64,000 nt of DNA, taken from positions 1 through 64,000 of the forward strand of contig CAWBOY010000003.1 in NCBI GenBank assembly GCA_963790585.1, given 5' to 3'. This stretch comes from CAWBOY01 sp963790585. GTDB taxonomy: Bacteria > Planctomycetota > Planctomycetia > Gemmatales > Gemmataceae. Under the pieces are notes generated by a model. That model was given only the letters and a program-made list of their open reading frames with translations, was not told where the DNA came from and did not search any database. Shown here one piece after another: positions 40,362 to 50,844 of this stretch (positions are counted from its first letter, which is position 1; each line of letters opens with the position of its first letter). The translations under genes were made by a program, and so were the position numbers.

Positions 40362-43163
40362 TCAGCGAATCGCTGTCGCCCTAGTTGTCGGGGCGTCGGC
40401 GGCGATGAGGGGTTCGATTTTGAAATCGTCGAAGAACGCAGCGCCGAGGCCGGAGAGGCCTACCGTGAGGCGGACCTCGCCGGATGCGGGGACTTCGCGA
40501 TAGACGGTGTAGCGACGCCACGGCGTCGGCGCGGTGATGCGCACGGCCATCGCTTCGCCGCCGATGTTGTCGAAGATCAGGGCGCCGTCGGTCGTCGCTC
40601 GCTGCGGTTCATTCACTTTGATCCACGCGGTGATCCGCACCAGCGTGCCGGGAGGCAGTTTCACGGTCGGGCTATGGACGGCTATGAACGTGCGCTCGAG
40701 CAAGGGCGGTTGCGGTAGCTTGTTCTTCTGCGTCAGCTTCAGCATAAGACATTGTTTGCCGTCGTGATGCTCGTAGTTGACGCGCCGCGCGGTCGCTTCG
40801 ACGTCATCGAGCGATGGCACCTCTTCGACCAGCCAACCCTGCGGTACACGCTCAGGGGCCAATTCAAAATCTCCATCGGTCAGGACGTTGGGCGACGGCT
40901 TGGTCTCTTTCAGGCGTTGCCAAAATTTCCAATGGCGCGGCAGCGTGTAAAAGCTCAAGGCATAGGGGCTGGACACGGCCGAATCCATTTGCCGAACAGC
41001 CCGTTCCCACTGGGATCGCATCAGAATGCGCAGCGGCCGTAGCGCTCGTTGCGCCTCGGCATAGCGCTCGCTGGCGTTGCCGTCGGCTTTGAGGCGGTCG
41101 CAGGCTTCGAGATAGCCGCGTGCTTTCTCCAGCAGCTCGTGAGCGTCGGCCGGCTTCTGATCGAGTAGCTCCAGCTCGGCCTCGATCTTCTCCACCTTGG
41201 CGAACTCTTCCTTGGCCAGGTCGTGAGCCCATTGCGCCGCCAGGGGGACGAGCCGGCGGTGCATCTCTTGGAACCGCACGATCGGGCCGTTGGCGCTCAA
41301 GTCCGTGGTCAGCACGATGGCCGCGGTCAGGCTAAACTCGCGCACCGAAATGCGGACGCCGCCCAAGACGCGCTCCCAGCTTCCTGATAGCGATCGAACC
41401 TCGCCCGGCGAGACTTCCCAAACATGACTGCCGGCCGGCACCTGGGGTATGATGAAATTGACCTCGGCCGCCGCCGATTGACCTGGGACAAATTGGGCTC
41501 CGGGGCCCATCCAAATCGGCAGCACGAGAATCGCTTTCTCGGTCCGGAGCACGGCGGCTTTGACATTGGGGTTCGACGTCTCGACCCAGAAAGGATCGGT
41601 CGCCGTCACCAGCAGCGGTTCCAGCATCTCGAGTTCTTGATTGAGCAGCGACAAACCGAGTAGACGTTCCTTGCCGGCATAGTTGTCCGCGAGGAAACGA
41701 TCCGACCAGAAACCGACGCCGCGGAGACCACAGCCGACCGCTGTATAGGTCAACAGTCGAATTTGCTCGATTTGTGGTCCGATCGGTTCGTCAAAGGCGT
41801 CGCCAGAAGGCTTGCCGTAGACGAGATTGATATACCAGTCGGGTAAATGCGTCTGGATCCAGGTCCAGCAATAGGTATCCGGCACGGCCATACGGCGATG
41901 TTCGGTGAGCCAATCGCGGTATTTCAGTAATTCCAATCCCGTCATCAACGGCCAGCGGTGCATACCAAGCATGACCTGGTCAAGGCCGCGCGAATAACGC
42001 TCAAAGCCATCCCACACGTCGCAACAGACCGGGCGTTTGGGCTTGGTTTGGCCATAAAGCTCCGCCGTTCGTGCCACGGCCGCGAATTGCTCCGCCGTCA
42101 GGTTGGAACCGAGTTCCCAGGCGAGAATGTTTTCATTGGAGACGAATTGTCCGACTTTTTGGCCGAAAGCCTGAGTCGATGACGTCAGCGTCGCTTGAAG
42201 CGGCCCGCTGTCGCGTGTCACCATTGTCGGTGGACGAATGGACGGGATGATCAGAAAGCCGAGGCGAACGGCATCGTCGATCACGCCCTGGGGCGTTGTT
42301 TCGTCGAGAAAGACCGTGTTGAAACCGGCGTCGCGCAGCGTCTTGAGCGGCGTGCCGGTGTGTCGCACGGCACGCATGAAGAACTTGTGGTCGTCGAAAT
42401 AGAGTTGATTGGAGCTTTTGAGAATCGTCCGCGCCGCCAGCAAGGGGAGCGATGTTTTCTCGCCGTTGACGACTGCTTTCGGCGTGGTATTGCCCGCTTT
42501 GGGCTCGAGCGGACCGATTTCCAGATCGTCCGTCCAGACGTCGGTCTGACCGGGGCCGCTGTAGAGATTGAGAATTATGAGATCGACATAGGCTTTATCG
42601 ATATTGATGGCGCGTTTTAGCTCGGCCTGGAGCAGTTGTTGCTGTTCTTTGAGCCGTTTGACAGGCTGACGTAAGACAAGCTGTTGCCAACGGCCGGTGC
42701 GATCGAAGGCGTCGCCTTTGACTGTTACCGTCATGGGCTGGCCTAGATTTTGAGGATCGCGTTCCTCGGGTAGGACAATCCGGCACAGAAGCTGGGCACC
42801 TGGCCGGTTCGCTTTGACGAAAACACTGACGTTCAGCTCATCGACGACGGCGGCTCGGCCCGGCTCGTAGGTGTAATGGATGTAGTTGCCGACTTCGGCG
42901 GTGAATTGGATATATTCGGAGCGCTGGCCGGTATAGGCGGTATCGGTGACGATCCGATGGGCCGTCTCTTTGGGGTTGGCATCCGTCCGGCCTTTGAGCC
43001 AAAGCGTGTCGCGGCCCTCGAAGCCATGTTGAAAGTATTCCTGGCCCGCGACGCGCGTGACGACGCAAACCGCCGACAACACCCCAATCAGCGCGATCGC
43101 CGTTAAACAGCGCATAGGCCCCAAAGGCCGTTTCCCAACCACGCCGGCCGAGGAGTGATCCAT
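40362..43163 (-). CDS. Large exported protein with possible (beta/alpha)-barrel and C-terminal carbohydrate-binding-like domain
   Basis: 933 residues from ATG 43163 (43115 and 43214 also possible). An N-terminal hydrophobic segment (I-A-L-I-G-V-L-S-A-V-C-V-V) is followed by a beta-rich domain. A central region (F-N-T-V-F-L-D-E-T, L-A-W-E-L-G-S-N-L, P-D-T-Y-C-W-T-W-I-Q-T-H) reads like a glycoside-hydrolase-type barrel. A helical stretch follows, then a C-terminal jelly-roll-like domain (D-G-D-F-E ... F-F-D-D-F-K-I). A planctomycete-type secreted glycan-related protein is my inference; I cannot name a GH family. Confidence 0.65.
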   Translation of the reverse strand: MDHSSAGVVGKRPLGPMRCLTAIALIGVLSAVCVVTRVAGQEYFQHGFEGRDTLWLKGRTDANPKETAHRIVTDTAYTGQRSEYIQFTAEVGNYIHYTYEPGRAAVVDELNVSVFVKANRPGAQLLCRIVLPEERDPQNLGQPMTVTVKGDAFDRTGRWQQLVLRQPVKRLKEQQQLLQAELKRAINIDKAYVDLIILNLYSGPGQTDVWTDDLEIGPLEPKAGNTTPKAVVNGEKTSLPLLAARTILKSSNQLYFDDHKFFMRAVRHTGTPLKTLRDAGFNTVFLDETTPQGVIDDAVRLGFLIIPSIRPPTMVTRDSGPLQATLTSSTQAFGQKVGQFVSNENILAWELGSNLTAEQFAAVARTAELYGQTKPKRPVCCDVWDGFERYSRGLDQVMLGMHRWPLMTGLELLKYRDWLTEHRRMAVPDTYCWTWIQTHLPDWYINLVYGKPSGDAFDEPIGPQIEQIRLLTYTAVGCGLRGVGFWSDRFLADNYAGKERLLGLSLLNQELEMLEPLLVTATDPFWVETSNPNVKAAVLRTEKAILVLPIWMGPGAQFVPGQSAAAEVNFIIPQVPAGSHVWEVSPGEVRSLSGSWERVLGGVRISVREFSLTAAIVLTTDLSANGPIVRFQEMHRRLVPLAAQWAHDLAKEEFAKVEKIEAELELLDQKPADAHELLEKARGYLEACDRLKADGNASERYAEAQRALRPLRILMRSQWERAVRQMDSAVSSPYALSFYTLPRHWKFWQRLKETKPSPNVLTDGDFELAPERVPQGWLVEEVPSLDDVEATARRVNYEHHDGKQCLMLKLTQKNKLPQPPLLERTFIAVHSPTVKLPPGTLVRITAWIKVNEPQRATTDGALIFDNIGGEAMAVRITAPTPWRRYTVYREVPASGEVRLTVGLSGLGAAFFDDFKIEPLIAADAPTTRATAIR

Positions 43164-43430
43164 ATCCAACGTCTCCCGTTTGAGCGTGCGTCGCGTTCCC
43201 AACATCCGGACCATCCGCGTGTCGTCCGGCAGGGGGTCGGAGCTTTAACAGAAAGGGGGACGGCGGGCAAGATGGAGTTCAAGACGTGCGCAGAATGGTG
43301 CAATTGCTTCGCTCGCTACCATCGACCCTCCCGCGCAAGTTTCCATGCCTGCGCCATTCATCGTTGTCGCCGTTTGTTGGCGATGGTATCCTTATGAGAT
43401 GGGACCGGGCTTAGAGAGAGAGGTAATTCC

Positions 43431-44600
43431 ATGCGAACTCTTTACGGTCTGCTGGCCCTGATGCAGATCTTCATCGTAAGCGCCCCGTTGCTCGCCCAAA
43501 AGACGCCGCCGCCGACGCCGCCTCCGGCCGAGCCGCCGCCGTCGCGCGAGACGCTTCGATCAGCTTCGCCTTCCGACATCGAAGGCAAAACGCTCAGCCA
43601 ATGGTTGACGGAACTGAAACACACCGATCCGAGCAATCGCGAATACGCGATCCGGATAATTCCTTTATTTGGCCCAGCCACGACGGAAGTCGTGAGCGCC
43701 CTGCTTGATCGCTGTAACGAGCGTGACCCGAGCCTGCGCGTTCGGGCGATTATGTCTTTTCAATACATCGATGTACCCAAGCAAGACACCACGCGCATCG
43801 TCGAGGTCCTGGCGCGTCATGCTAAGGACGATACGCAGCTCGTCGTTCGCTACCAGGCCGTCATTTCCTTGCTGCGTTTCGGTGACGCCGCCAAAGCGGG
43901 GATGGACGCGTTTATTGTCGGAGCAAGTTACGAAAACTCTGCCTCAGCGTTCGAGATGCGCCATGCTTGCGTGTCCGGCATCATTACGGTGGGCCGAAGT
44001 CAGAACGGTCCGCCCGATGTTCGGGCGACTTGCGCGTTGTTGTCCGCGATCAAGGATCCCGCGGCCCGTGTTCGTCAAGAGGCCGCCATGGGTCTCGGAT
44101 CGATGGGAAAGCCGACCGACCCGCAGGTCCTGCAAGCCGTCGAAGCGGTCTTACACCGGGCGGCCGGCGGTCCGACCGGCGGCGATCGGGATATGATCGT
44201 CCGCATATGGGCTAATGTTGGTCTGGCAATCCTGGAGAAGCCTACCGACGCGGAAGTGAAAGTCATCGCCAACGCCACCATAAATACCGATCCGAAAGTG
44301 CGGTTCCAGGCTGCCCGAGCGATTGGAATTCTTGGCTCGAAGCTGGATGGGAAGTTGACCAAGGCGGCGGCCGCGCCCTTGGTTGACCTGGCCCGCGGTA
44401 AGGAGCCGCTGGAGATCTGTATGGCCTGTTGGGCCTTGAGCGAACTCAATGATCCTGGTGCCGAAGCCCTCAAGACTCTTGTCGACCTCAAGGCAGACGA
44501 TAGCGTCGACAAGAGCGGGACGGTTAAGGCCGCGGCGGAGGAGGCTCTCAAGAAAATCAAGCAGGCGGGCCAGCCACCGCAGCAACAGCCGAAGAAGTAA
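43431..44600 (+). CDS. Secreted HEAT-repeat protein
   Basis: 389 residues. Signal peptide (L-L-A-L-M-Q-I-F-I-V-S-A-P-L-L-A) followed by a Pro-rich linker and then about six HEAT-like helical pairs (V-R-Q-E-A-A-M-G-L-G-S-M-G, V-R-F-Q-A-A-R-A-I-G-I-L-G). Such repeats mediate protein binding. It lies 64 bp before a second secreted HEAT protein of the same type, suggesting duplication or a joint role in the envelope. Confidence 0.85.
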   Translation: MRTLYGLLALMQIFIVSAPLLAQKTPPPTPPPAEPPPSRETLRSASPSDIEGKTLSQWLTELKHTDPSNREYAIRIIPLFGPATTEVVSALLDRCNERDPSLRVRAIMSFQYIDVPKQDTTRIVEVLARHAKDDTQLVVRYQAVISLLRFGDAAKAGMDAFIVGASYENSASAFEMRHACVSGIITVGRSQNGPPDVRATCALLSAIKDPAARVRQEAAMGLGSMGKPTDPQVLQAVEAVLHRAAGGPTGGDRDMIVRIWANVGLAILEKPTDAEVKVIANATINTDPKVRFQAARAIGILGSKLDGKLTKAAAAPLVDLARGKEPLEICMACWALSELNDPGAEALKTLVDLKADDSVDKSGTVKAAAEEALKKIKQAGQPPQQQPKK

Positions 44601-44664
44601 GGGCCTTTTGCCCTGGTAGTTAATACCAACAAATTAAAGTACCATCCGCATTGGGGCCCCATTC

Positions 44665-46479
44665 ATGCGCTGCACCATCAGCTCCCTAGTAATTCTCCTC
44701 GCGTTACATCCGGGCGCTGATGCACAGACTTTTCTCGGTAAGGATCGCCTCGCCTGGATGCGTCAGTTGGAAGGGGACACACCCGCCGCTCGGCGGGCCG
44801 CCGCTTTCGCGCTCGGCAAGCTAGGCGTGCGCGATGGCAGCATCTTTAACGCACTTCTCAATCGTTTGAACGATCCGGCGGAAGATCCGAGCGTTCTCGA
44901 CATGGCTGCCGCCAGCTTCGGCGACCTGGTTCTCGACATGTCGTTCAACGCCTCACCGGAAACTCAAGAATTCGTTGACCTGCTCACCCGTCTCGCCAAG
45001 GAAAACGGCGATGCTCGGGTGCGTCGAAGCGCGCTCTATGCACTCGGAGCTTGCGGAATTCTGGCCGAATCGGCACGTCCTACGTTAGAGGCGGCGCTGA
45101 AAGATCGTGACTCCGGCGCGCGCCGCAATGCCGCCTGGGCATTGGGTCGAATCAAAGGCAAGCCCACTCCAGAGACGATCAATGGCTTACGAGCCCTGCT
45201 CAAGGAGCGGCCGGCTGTCGGCAAAACAGTTTCCGACGATGAGCGAGATCAACAAGAGGCGGCGTCGGCCCTGGTGAGACGGGATGCGATTCAAGCCCTC
45301 GGCGAGCTTGGCCGTGAGTTTGCCAAGGATGCGGCTGGCGACGTCCTCGCTCTCGTCGATCCAAAGAACGAGCCGGATCCCGTGGTTCGCCGTGCCGCGC
45401 TCGAGCAACTGGTAGACCTTGCCGGCCCGGAGCTGCGCAAGGATGCCAAATTACTGGAGGAATCACTGCAGAGCAGCGATCGCGACACGAAACGCCAGGC
45501 CGCGATGGTTCTCGCGGCGATCGGAGGCGATGCGCTTTCGCGCGCCGAGCAGATTCTTTGTTCCGCGCTGCATGATCCCGATCCCGCCAAGGTCGACTTG
45601 GCCGCCGGCAGCTTGAGTAAACTTGGTGCCAAGGCCAGCCCTGAAACCGTCGTCGCCTTGAATTCATTCCTCGAACGCACCAGCAGTCCCGAGGAGCGAA
45701 AGACGTTTCACAAGGCCCGGCTCAACACGGTAGTCGCCCTGAGCGGCATGGGCAAATCGTCGGTGCCCGCGCGCGACGGGCTCAAGCAAACCCTCGCCAA
45801 CGCCGACGAGCTGCCGGGCGTCCGCCGCTTCGCCGCCGAGGCGCTGACGAACATGAAACACCCCGCCAACGACACTGCTGTTCCGATCATGCTCAAAGCA
45901 CTCGCCGAGCCGACGCCGAGCGATATTCCCGTCAGCGGCATCGAGCCCAAAGCACAGCGCTTCCATGTTCTCACGCAACAACGCGAACACATGATCATGC
46001 GGTATCGTTGCATCCATGGCATGTTGTATTTGCCACAGGAGGCGTTCCGAAGGCACAAAGTCGAGCAGGCGTTGAAGGACGTCATTGACAACGATACGGA
46101 TCTCAATCGTGCGGATTACAAGTATCTGCGCTACGAGGCCGCCCGCGTTTTGGCTTCACAGCTGCGGACGAACACGCCGGTCAAAGTAATTCCCGTACTG
46201 ATCGATATGCTCAATGACGACGGTTTCATCCTTTACGATGGCGCGGCCGTCAGCGTGAAAGCTGGCTCCGAGGGGGGCATGGGTAAAAGCGCCGTCCAGA
46301 AAAAAACTGGCGGCGACGCCCGCTACCTGGCTGCTATCGCCCTCGGCGACATGGGAGCGACCGCCCGCAAACCGGAAGTCATTCAGGCCCTGAAAGAAGC
46401 CGAAAAGCGCGACGACCCCCAAACCAAGCGACAAGTCGCCGTCGCCCTTCAGGCGATTGGCACTATCAAAGATAAATAA
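44665..46479 (+). CDS. Secreted HEAT-repeat protein, larger paralogue
   Basis: 604 residues. Signal peptide (S-L-V-I-L-L-A-L-H-P-G-A-D-A-Q), then at least ten HEAT-like units (A-A-A-F-A-L-G-K-L-G, R-R-S-A-L-Y-A-L-G-A-C-G, R-R-N-A-A-W-A-L-G-R). A non-repeat insert with H-G-M-L-Y-L-P-Q-E-A lies near residue 450. Followed by a strong hairpin and then the cell-wall amidase gene. Confidence 0.86.
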   Translation: MRCTISSLVILLALHPGADAQTFLGKDRLAWMRQLEGDTPAARRAAAFALGKLGVRDGSIFNALLNRLNDPAEDPSVLDMAAASFGDLVLDMSFNASPETQEFVDLLTRLAKENGDARVRRSALYALGACGILAESARPTLEAALKDRDSGARRNAAWALGRIKGKPTPETINGLRALLKERPAVGKTVSDDERDQQEAASALVRRDAIQALGELGREFAKDAAGDVLALVDPKNEPDPVVRRAALEQLVDLAGPELRKDAKLLEESLQSSDRDTKRQAAMVLAAIGGDALSRAEQILCSALHDPDPAKVDLAAGSLSKLGAKASPETVVALNSFLERTSSPEERKTFHKARLNTVVALSGMGKSSVPARDGLKQTLANADELPGVRRFAAEALTNMKHPANDTAVPIMLKALAEPTPSDIPVSGIEPKAQRFHVLTQQREHMIMRYRCIHGMLYLPQEAFRRHKVEQALKDVIDNDTDLNRADYKYLRYEAARVLASQLRTNTPVKVIPVLIDMLNDDGFILYDGAAVSVKAGSEGGMGKSAVQKKTGGDARYLAAIALGDMGATARKPEVIQALKEAEKRDDPQTKRQVAVALQAIGTIKDK

Positions 46480-46502
46480 CAACCACTTCACACGCGACGT
46501 TT

Positions 46503-46574
46503 AGCCGCCAGGCGAGCGCTGTTGGATAACGCTTTTTTCAAATAGCGCTATCCAACAGCGCTCGCCTGGCGGCT
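46503..46574. terminator. 31-bp near-perfect hairpin after the HEAT-repeat gene
   Basis: AGCCGCCAGGCGAGCGCTGT begins the 5' arm and the complement ends at 46574; one mismatch in about 31 pairs, loop near TTTTTTCAAA. It follows the HEAT gene stop by 23 bp. A weaker relative is at 20240-20312, so it is also a dispersed repeat. Confidence 0.8.
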
Positions 46575-46638
46575 CGCTGTGAAACCGCGTAATACTATTG
46601 GCAGCACGAGAGCAATCAATCTTTCGAGGTGTTACGCG

Positions 46639-47697
46639 ATGATTCGATGGCTGGCACTGATTCTGTCCATGATTACGGCGGGCGTGGTTTCGGGAGCTGA
46701 GCGTATTGTTGACGAGCTTCCGTTGAAGGGTGCCGTCATCGTCGTCGATCCGGGGCATGGCGGCCAGCGCTATTCCAAAAGTTACACCGGCGGCACGCGC
46801 GGCGTGGCATCGAAGGTCACCGAGAGCGAACTCAATCTTCGCGTCGGCTTCGAGTTGGCCAAGATTCTCAAGGAAAATGGCGCGACCGTCTTCATGACGC
46901 GCGAAGCCGATCATCGGCTCAGCCCCGAAGGGTCGAAGAACACGGCTGAGCTGCACGCGCGCATCGATTTCTTTGAACATCACAACGTCCACTTTTTCCT
47001 TTCCGTCCATCACAACGCTGGCAACGGATCGGCGGCTGGGGGGCATACGACGCTTTACAAGCACAATGCGACGGACGATACGCTCTACGAATCGCTGGCG
47101 CGCGATGTCAATGATGCCCTCGAAGGGGCCGTGCCCGGTCCGAAGCTCAAGCTCATCAAGGGGAGCTATCACATCCTCCGCGAGACGGCGATCCCCGGCA
47201 CCATCAGCGAATCCGGCTTCATGACAAACAAAGCGTTCGATGATTTATCGAACGAAAAGGACTATCCGAAAAAGGAAGCCGCCGCGATTTGCAAAGGAGC
47301 GATCAAGTATTGGAAAGAACACAAGGAGGCTCTGATCGCCTTACGAGAGAAACTCGAGAAGGAGCGAGCCGCGCATCCGCGCGATCCGAAAACCTATACG
47401 GCCATCGCGCTGAATCCTGAGTTCCGGGCAAGCATGAAAAAGTTGCTCGAACAGGTCGCCCCTGACGGAAAGTACGCGGCTTCCAAGGTCAGCACGTATG
47501 TCGAAAACTTCAAGAAGGTCGTTGTCACGGATCCAAAGGTGACGTTCGCCGTCAAGGGTGAGTTTGTCGGAGACAAAATCAAGCTGACAGGCGAGACATC
47601 CGATCGAAAGTACCACGACCAACTGATCGATATGCTGGTGGCAATGAAACTATTTGATATTTCCAATGAGATTCGCATGCCCAAGGCGGCGCCGTAA
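46639..47697 (+). CDS. N-acetylmuramoyl-L-alanine amidase (Amidase_3)
   Basis: 352 residues from ATG 46639, with GAGGTG upstream. Signal peptide (L-A-L-I-L-S-M-I-T-A-G-V-V-S-G-A). The zinc ligands are H40 (D-P-G-H-G-G), Glu in T-E-S-E-L-N and H124/H125 (S-V-H-H-N-A), and the catalytic Glu is in S-E-S-G-F-M-T-N. It cleaves the lactyl-peptide bond of peptidoglycan. The extra C-terminal 120 residues are helical and charged, with no SPOR or AMIN domain seen. Upstream of the S9 peptidase on the same strand. Confidence 0.9.
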   Translation: MIRWLALILSMITAGVVSGAERIVDELPLKGAVIVVDPGHGGQRYSKSYTGGTRGVASKVTESELNLRVGFELAKILKENGATVFMTREADHRLSPEGSKNTAELHARIDFFEHHNVHFFLSVHHNAGNGSAAGGHTTLYKHNATDDTLYESLARDVNDALEGAVPGPKLKLIKGSYHILRETAIPGTISESGFMTNKAFDDLSNEKDYPKKEAAAICKGAIKYWKEHKEALIALREKLEKERAAHPRDPKTYTAIALNPEFRASMKKLLEQVAPDGKYAASKVSTYVENFKKVVVTDPKVTFAVKGEFVGDKIKLTGETSDRKYHDQLIDMLVAMKLFDISNEIRMPKAAP

Positions 47698-47746
47698 ACT
47701 CGGGCGAGCCTGCCTATAACCGCTCTGGACTTAGGAAAGCAACATC

Positions 47747-50143
47747 ATGATGCAGCTCCCGACGACGCAGCGTCCGTTGGCTGTCTTTCTGTCGTTATTT
47801 TGGCTTTTTGTCGGCGCCGGAAACGGCGGCAAGAACTCAGCCATAGCGAATGAGCCAAAGCGTGAGGCATACAAACCCTCGCCGGAGGAGTTGAGGGAGG
47901 CCTATGCTCGTGCCGAGCGCTCGGCTCGCAATCAGGCCGATCGCGTCTACAAAATGCAAATCACGCCGCACTGGTATCAAAATAACACGCGCTTTTGGTA
48001 CATGAATACTCTTGCTGGACGAGCGACGGAGTTCATCGCGGTCGACGCCGAGAAAGGAAAGCGTGAGCCGGCATTCGATCACGCCAAGCTCGCCGTCGCC
48101 CTCACGAAGGCGCTGAGCAAGGAAATAAAGCCGGACCATCTGCCGTTCCAAACGATTGAGTTTGTCGAAGAGGGCAAGGCAATCCAATTCAAAGCCAACG
48201 GTTCGTCGTGGAAATGTCCTTTGGATTCGTACACGCTCGCACCATTGGAGAAGCCTCTCAAGGACGAAAAAGAGCCACCCGTTGAGGAACTCATCGACGA
48301 GCCGAACATGAATGAATATCCCAGTCTGGAGGCGACGCTTGTCAGCGCCGCTCAGCCGGGCGGGCAAGGGCGGAATCGGGAGCGGACGTCGCCAGATGGG
48401 AAGTGGACCGCGTTTCTCAAGGAAAGCAACGTGTGGGTCCGATCCAAGGAGACGAATAAGGAAACAAAGCTAAGCGAGACGGGCAAGGACGGCAACGCCT
48501 TCGCCGCTATCAGCTGGTCGCCCACTTCAACGTACCTGGCCGCTTTCCGAGTCGAGAGAGAAGAGACCAAGGAAGTCTTTCGTATCCAATCGTCGCCGCC
48601 GCAGGGAGGTCGTGCGCTACTCCAGCGCAGCGCCTACGCCCTGCCTGGCGACAAGGAATCCAAATTCGAGTTGTGGGTATTTGACGTGGCCAACGGCAAA
48701 GCGATCAAAGCTGATATGGCCCCGATCGACCGAATCAACTACGAAAGTCCGCCGCCGGTGCGCTGGCATCGTGAAGGAAGCCATTTTACCATCGAGCATG
48801 CCGATCGAGGCCATCAACGGTTTCGGGTGACCGAAGTGACAGCGGCGACCGGCAAGACGCGTGCGATCATCGACGAGAAAACTGACACCTTTATCAACGA
48901 CGATAACCATTACATCCATTACCTCGACAAAACCGATGAGATCATCCGCGCCTCCGAGCGCGACGGCTGGCGCCATCTCTATTTGATCGACGCCAAAGAA
49001 GGCAAAGTCAAAAACCAAATCACCAAGGGGCCTTGGGTGGTCCGCAAATTCTCCGCCACCACGGATCGAGTGGACGAGAAACAGCGTCAGATCTATTTCC
49101 GCGCCAGTGGCAAAAATGAAGATCAAGATCCCTATTTGATTCATTATTATCGCGTCAATTTTGATGGCACCGGTCTAGTCGCGCTCACGGAGGGCGACGG
49201 CTCGCACACGATTGCTTATTCGCCTGACAACAAATATCTGATCGACACCTATTCGCGCGTCGATTTGCCGCCCGTTCATGAATTGCGGCGAGCGGACGAT
49301 GGCAAGCTGGTGTGCACCCTGGAAAAGACCGACATTTCCGGCCTTGAAAGCTCAGGCTGGAAAACACCGGAAGTCTTCACGGCCAAGGGCCGCGACGGCA
49401 AGACCGACATCTGGGGCGTCGTCTTTCGACCGACGAAATTTGACGCCAACAAGAAGTATCCGGTCATCGAGAATATCTACGCCGGCCCGCAGGATTCCTT
49501 CGTTCCCAAGCGTTTTAGCCCGTCCAACCGAATGCAGTCCCTCGCCGAGCTGGGTTTCATCGTCGTCCAGTGTGATGGCATGGGCACGATGAATCGGTCA
49601 AAGGCGTTTCACGATGTCTGCTGGAAAAACCTGGGCGACGCGGGCCTGCCTGATCGGATCCTGTGGATCAAGGCCCTGGCGAAGAAATATCCGTATGTCG
49701 ATGCCGAGCGGGTCGGCGTCTATGGCACTTCGGCGGGCGGGCAGAGTTCGACGGGAGCGCTCCTGTTTCATCCGGAGTTCTACAAAGTTGCCGTGTCGTC
49801 GTGTGGCTGTCATGACAACCGCATGGACAAGACCTGGTGGAACGAACAGTGGATGGGCTACCCGGTCGGGCCGCATTATGCCGCGCAGTCGAATATCACC
49901 AATGCCAAGAATCTTCAGGGCAAACTGTTTTTGATCGTGGGTGAACTCGATACGAACGTACCGCCCGAATCGACGTTGCGCCTGGCCGATGCGCTCATAA
50001 AAGCTGGCAAGGATTTTGAACTGCTCGTTGTTCCAGGTATGGGGCATTCAGACGGTGGCGCGTATGGCGAAAGACGGCGCCGCGATTTCTTCGTACGGCA
50101 TCTGCACGGCGTCGAGCCACCGGAGCGGAATGGCGGGAAATAG
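47747..50143 (+). CDS. Prolyl-oligopeptidase/DPP-IV-type S9 peptidase, exported
   Basis: 798 residues. Signal-like N-terminus ([14 protein letters not shown]), a beta-propeller region (about 150-540), and a C-terminal hydrolase domain with Ser662 in Y-G-T-S-A-G-G, Asp735 in G-E-L-D-T-N-V-P and His767 in G-M-G-H-S-D. The N-terminal 180 residues carry a Lys/Glu-rich addition. It would remove dipeptides from extracytoplasmic peptides. A bidirectional stem-loop follows. Confidence 0.93.
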   Translation: MMQLPTTQRPLAVFLSLFWLFVGAGNGGKNSAIANEPKREAYKPSPEELREAYARAERSARNQADRVYKMQITPHWYQNNTRFWYMNTLAGRATEFIAVDAEKGKREPAFDHAKLAVALTKALSKEIKPDHLPFQTIEFVEEGKAIQFKANGSSWKCPLDSYTLAPLEKPLKDEKEPPVEELIDEPNMNEYPSLEATLVSAAQPGGQGRNRERTSPDGKWTAFLKESNVWVRSKETNKETKLSETGKDGNAFAAISWSPTSTYLAAFRVEREETKEVFRIQSSPPQGGRALLQRSAYALPGDKESKFELWVFDVANGKAIKADMAPIDRINYESPPPVRWHREGSHFTIEHADRGHQRFRVTEVTAATGKTRAIIDEKTDTFINDDNHYIHYLDKTDEIIRASERDGWRHLYLIDAKEGKVKNQITKGPWVVRKFSATTDRVDEKQRQIYFRASGKNEDQDPYLIHYYRVNFDGTGLVALTEGDGSHTIAYSPDNKYLIDTYSRVDLPPVHELRRADDGKLVCTLEKTDISGLESSGWKTPEVFTAKGRDGKTDIWGVVFRPTKFDANKKYPVIENIYAGPQDSFVPKRFSPSNRMQSLAELGFIVVQCDGMGTMNRSKAFHDVCWKNLGDAGLPDRILWIKALAKKYPYVDAERVGVYGTSAGGQSSTGALLFHPEFYKVAVSSCGCHDNRMDKTWWNEQWMGYPVGPHYAAQSNITNAKNLQGKLFLIVGELDTNVPPESTLRLADALIKAGKDFELLVVPGMGHSDGGAYGERRRRDFFVRHLHGVEPPERNGGK

Positions 50144-50153
50144 CGCGAAGCGG

Positions 50154-50192
50154 GCGAGTTGTTCACCAGCGCAGGGCTGGTGAACAACTCGC
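50154..50192. terminator. 17-bp perfect stem-loop between convergent genes
   Basis: GCGAGTTGTTCACCAGC pairs with 50176-50192 across a five-base loop. It lies between the stops of the convergent S9 peptidase and amidase genes and can terminate both. Confidence 0.8.
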
Positions 50193-50211
50193 TCTGCTGT
50201 CCTAACTTCAC

Positions 50212-50844
50212 CTACTCTGCTGCCACAACCTTTTCCATCGCGGGCCGCTTGAGATGATGCCCCGTCGCCTGCTGGAAGGCGTGCGCAACAGCCAGAAGCT
50301 CCGATTCGCCGTAGAGTCGACCCGTGAACGTGATGGCCCCGGGGCGTTCCGAGCCGCCTTGCGTCCGTAGCTTCGAGGGCATGACCACGGTCGGATGACC
50401 GGTGAGGTTCGTCAGTACGAGATCGTTGCCACGTATATAGAGATCGACTTTGGTCATGACCTCTTCCATCTCCTGCATCAGGAGCGAGCGAACGCGGTTG
50501 GCGCGGATATATTCGACCGCCGGGACGAATTCTCCCTGACGGAAGGTTCGCGGCCAACTATTCAGCCCTTCCGTGATCCCCTGCCGAGTAATGTCATCGA
50601 ATGCCGCGGCCGCCTCGGTGCCGAGGATGAAGCTAATCGCTTGGACCGGATATTTGGTAGGCAGAGCGATCGGGACCAATTTGACTCCCAGATCTCCCAG
50701 GACTTTCAACTCATCCGCGGGCGTCGTCCCCTCGAAATAGCCGACTTTCAGCGAGCGGAGATCGCGGCGCAGCGGCCAGGAAAATGGCCGATCGATTGCG
50801 GCCGCGTCGAGGCCATCGGAGCCATGAATCGCGCCGAAGATTAG
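50212..50844 (-). CDS. Tat-exported amidase, C-terminal part (frameshifted)
   Basis: Reads L-I-F-G-A-I-H-G-S-D-G directly after the V-E-D-C-A of the upstream frame, then a helical C-terminal domain (E-A-A-A-A-F-D-D-I-T-R) and L-T-N-L-T-G-H-P-T-V-V-M-P-S, the amidase-family end. The internal ATG at 50709 is not a natural start. One base is missing at about 50,843. Confidence 0.86.
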   Translation of the reverse strand, partial: LIFGAIHGSDGLDAAAIDRPFSWPLRRDLRSLKVGYFEGTTPADELKVLGDLGVKLVPIALPTKYPVQAISFILGTEAAAAFDDITRQGITEGLNSWPRTFRQGEFVPAVEYIRANRVRSLLMQEMEEVMTKVDLYIRGNDLVLTNLTGHPTVVMPSKLRTQGGSERPGAITFTGRLYGESELLAVAHAFQQATGHHLKRPAMEKVVAAE

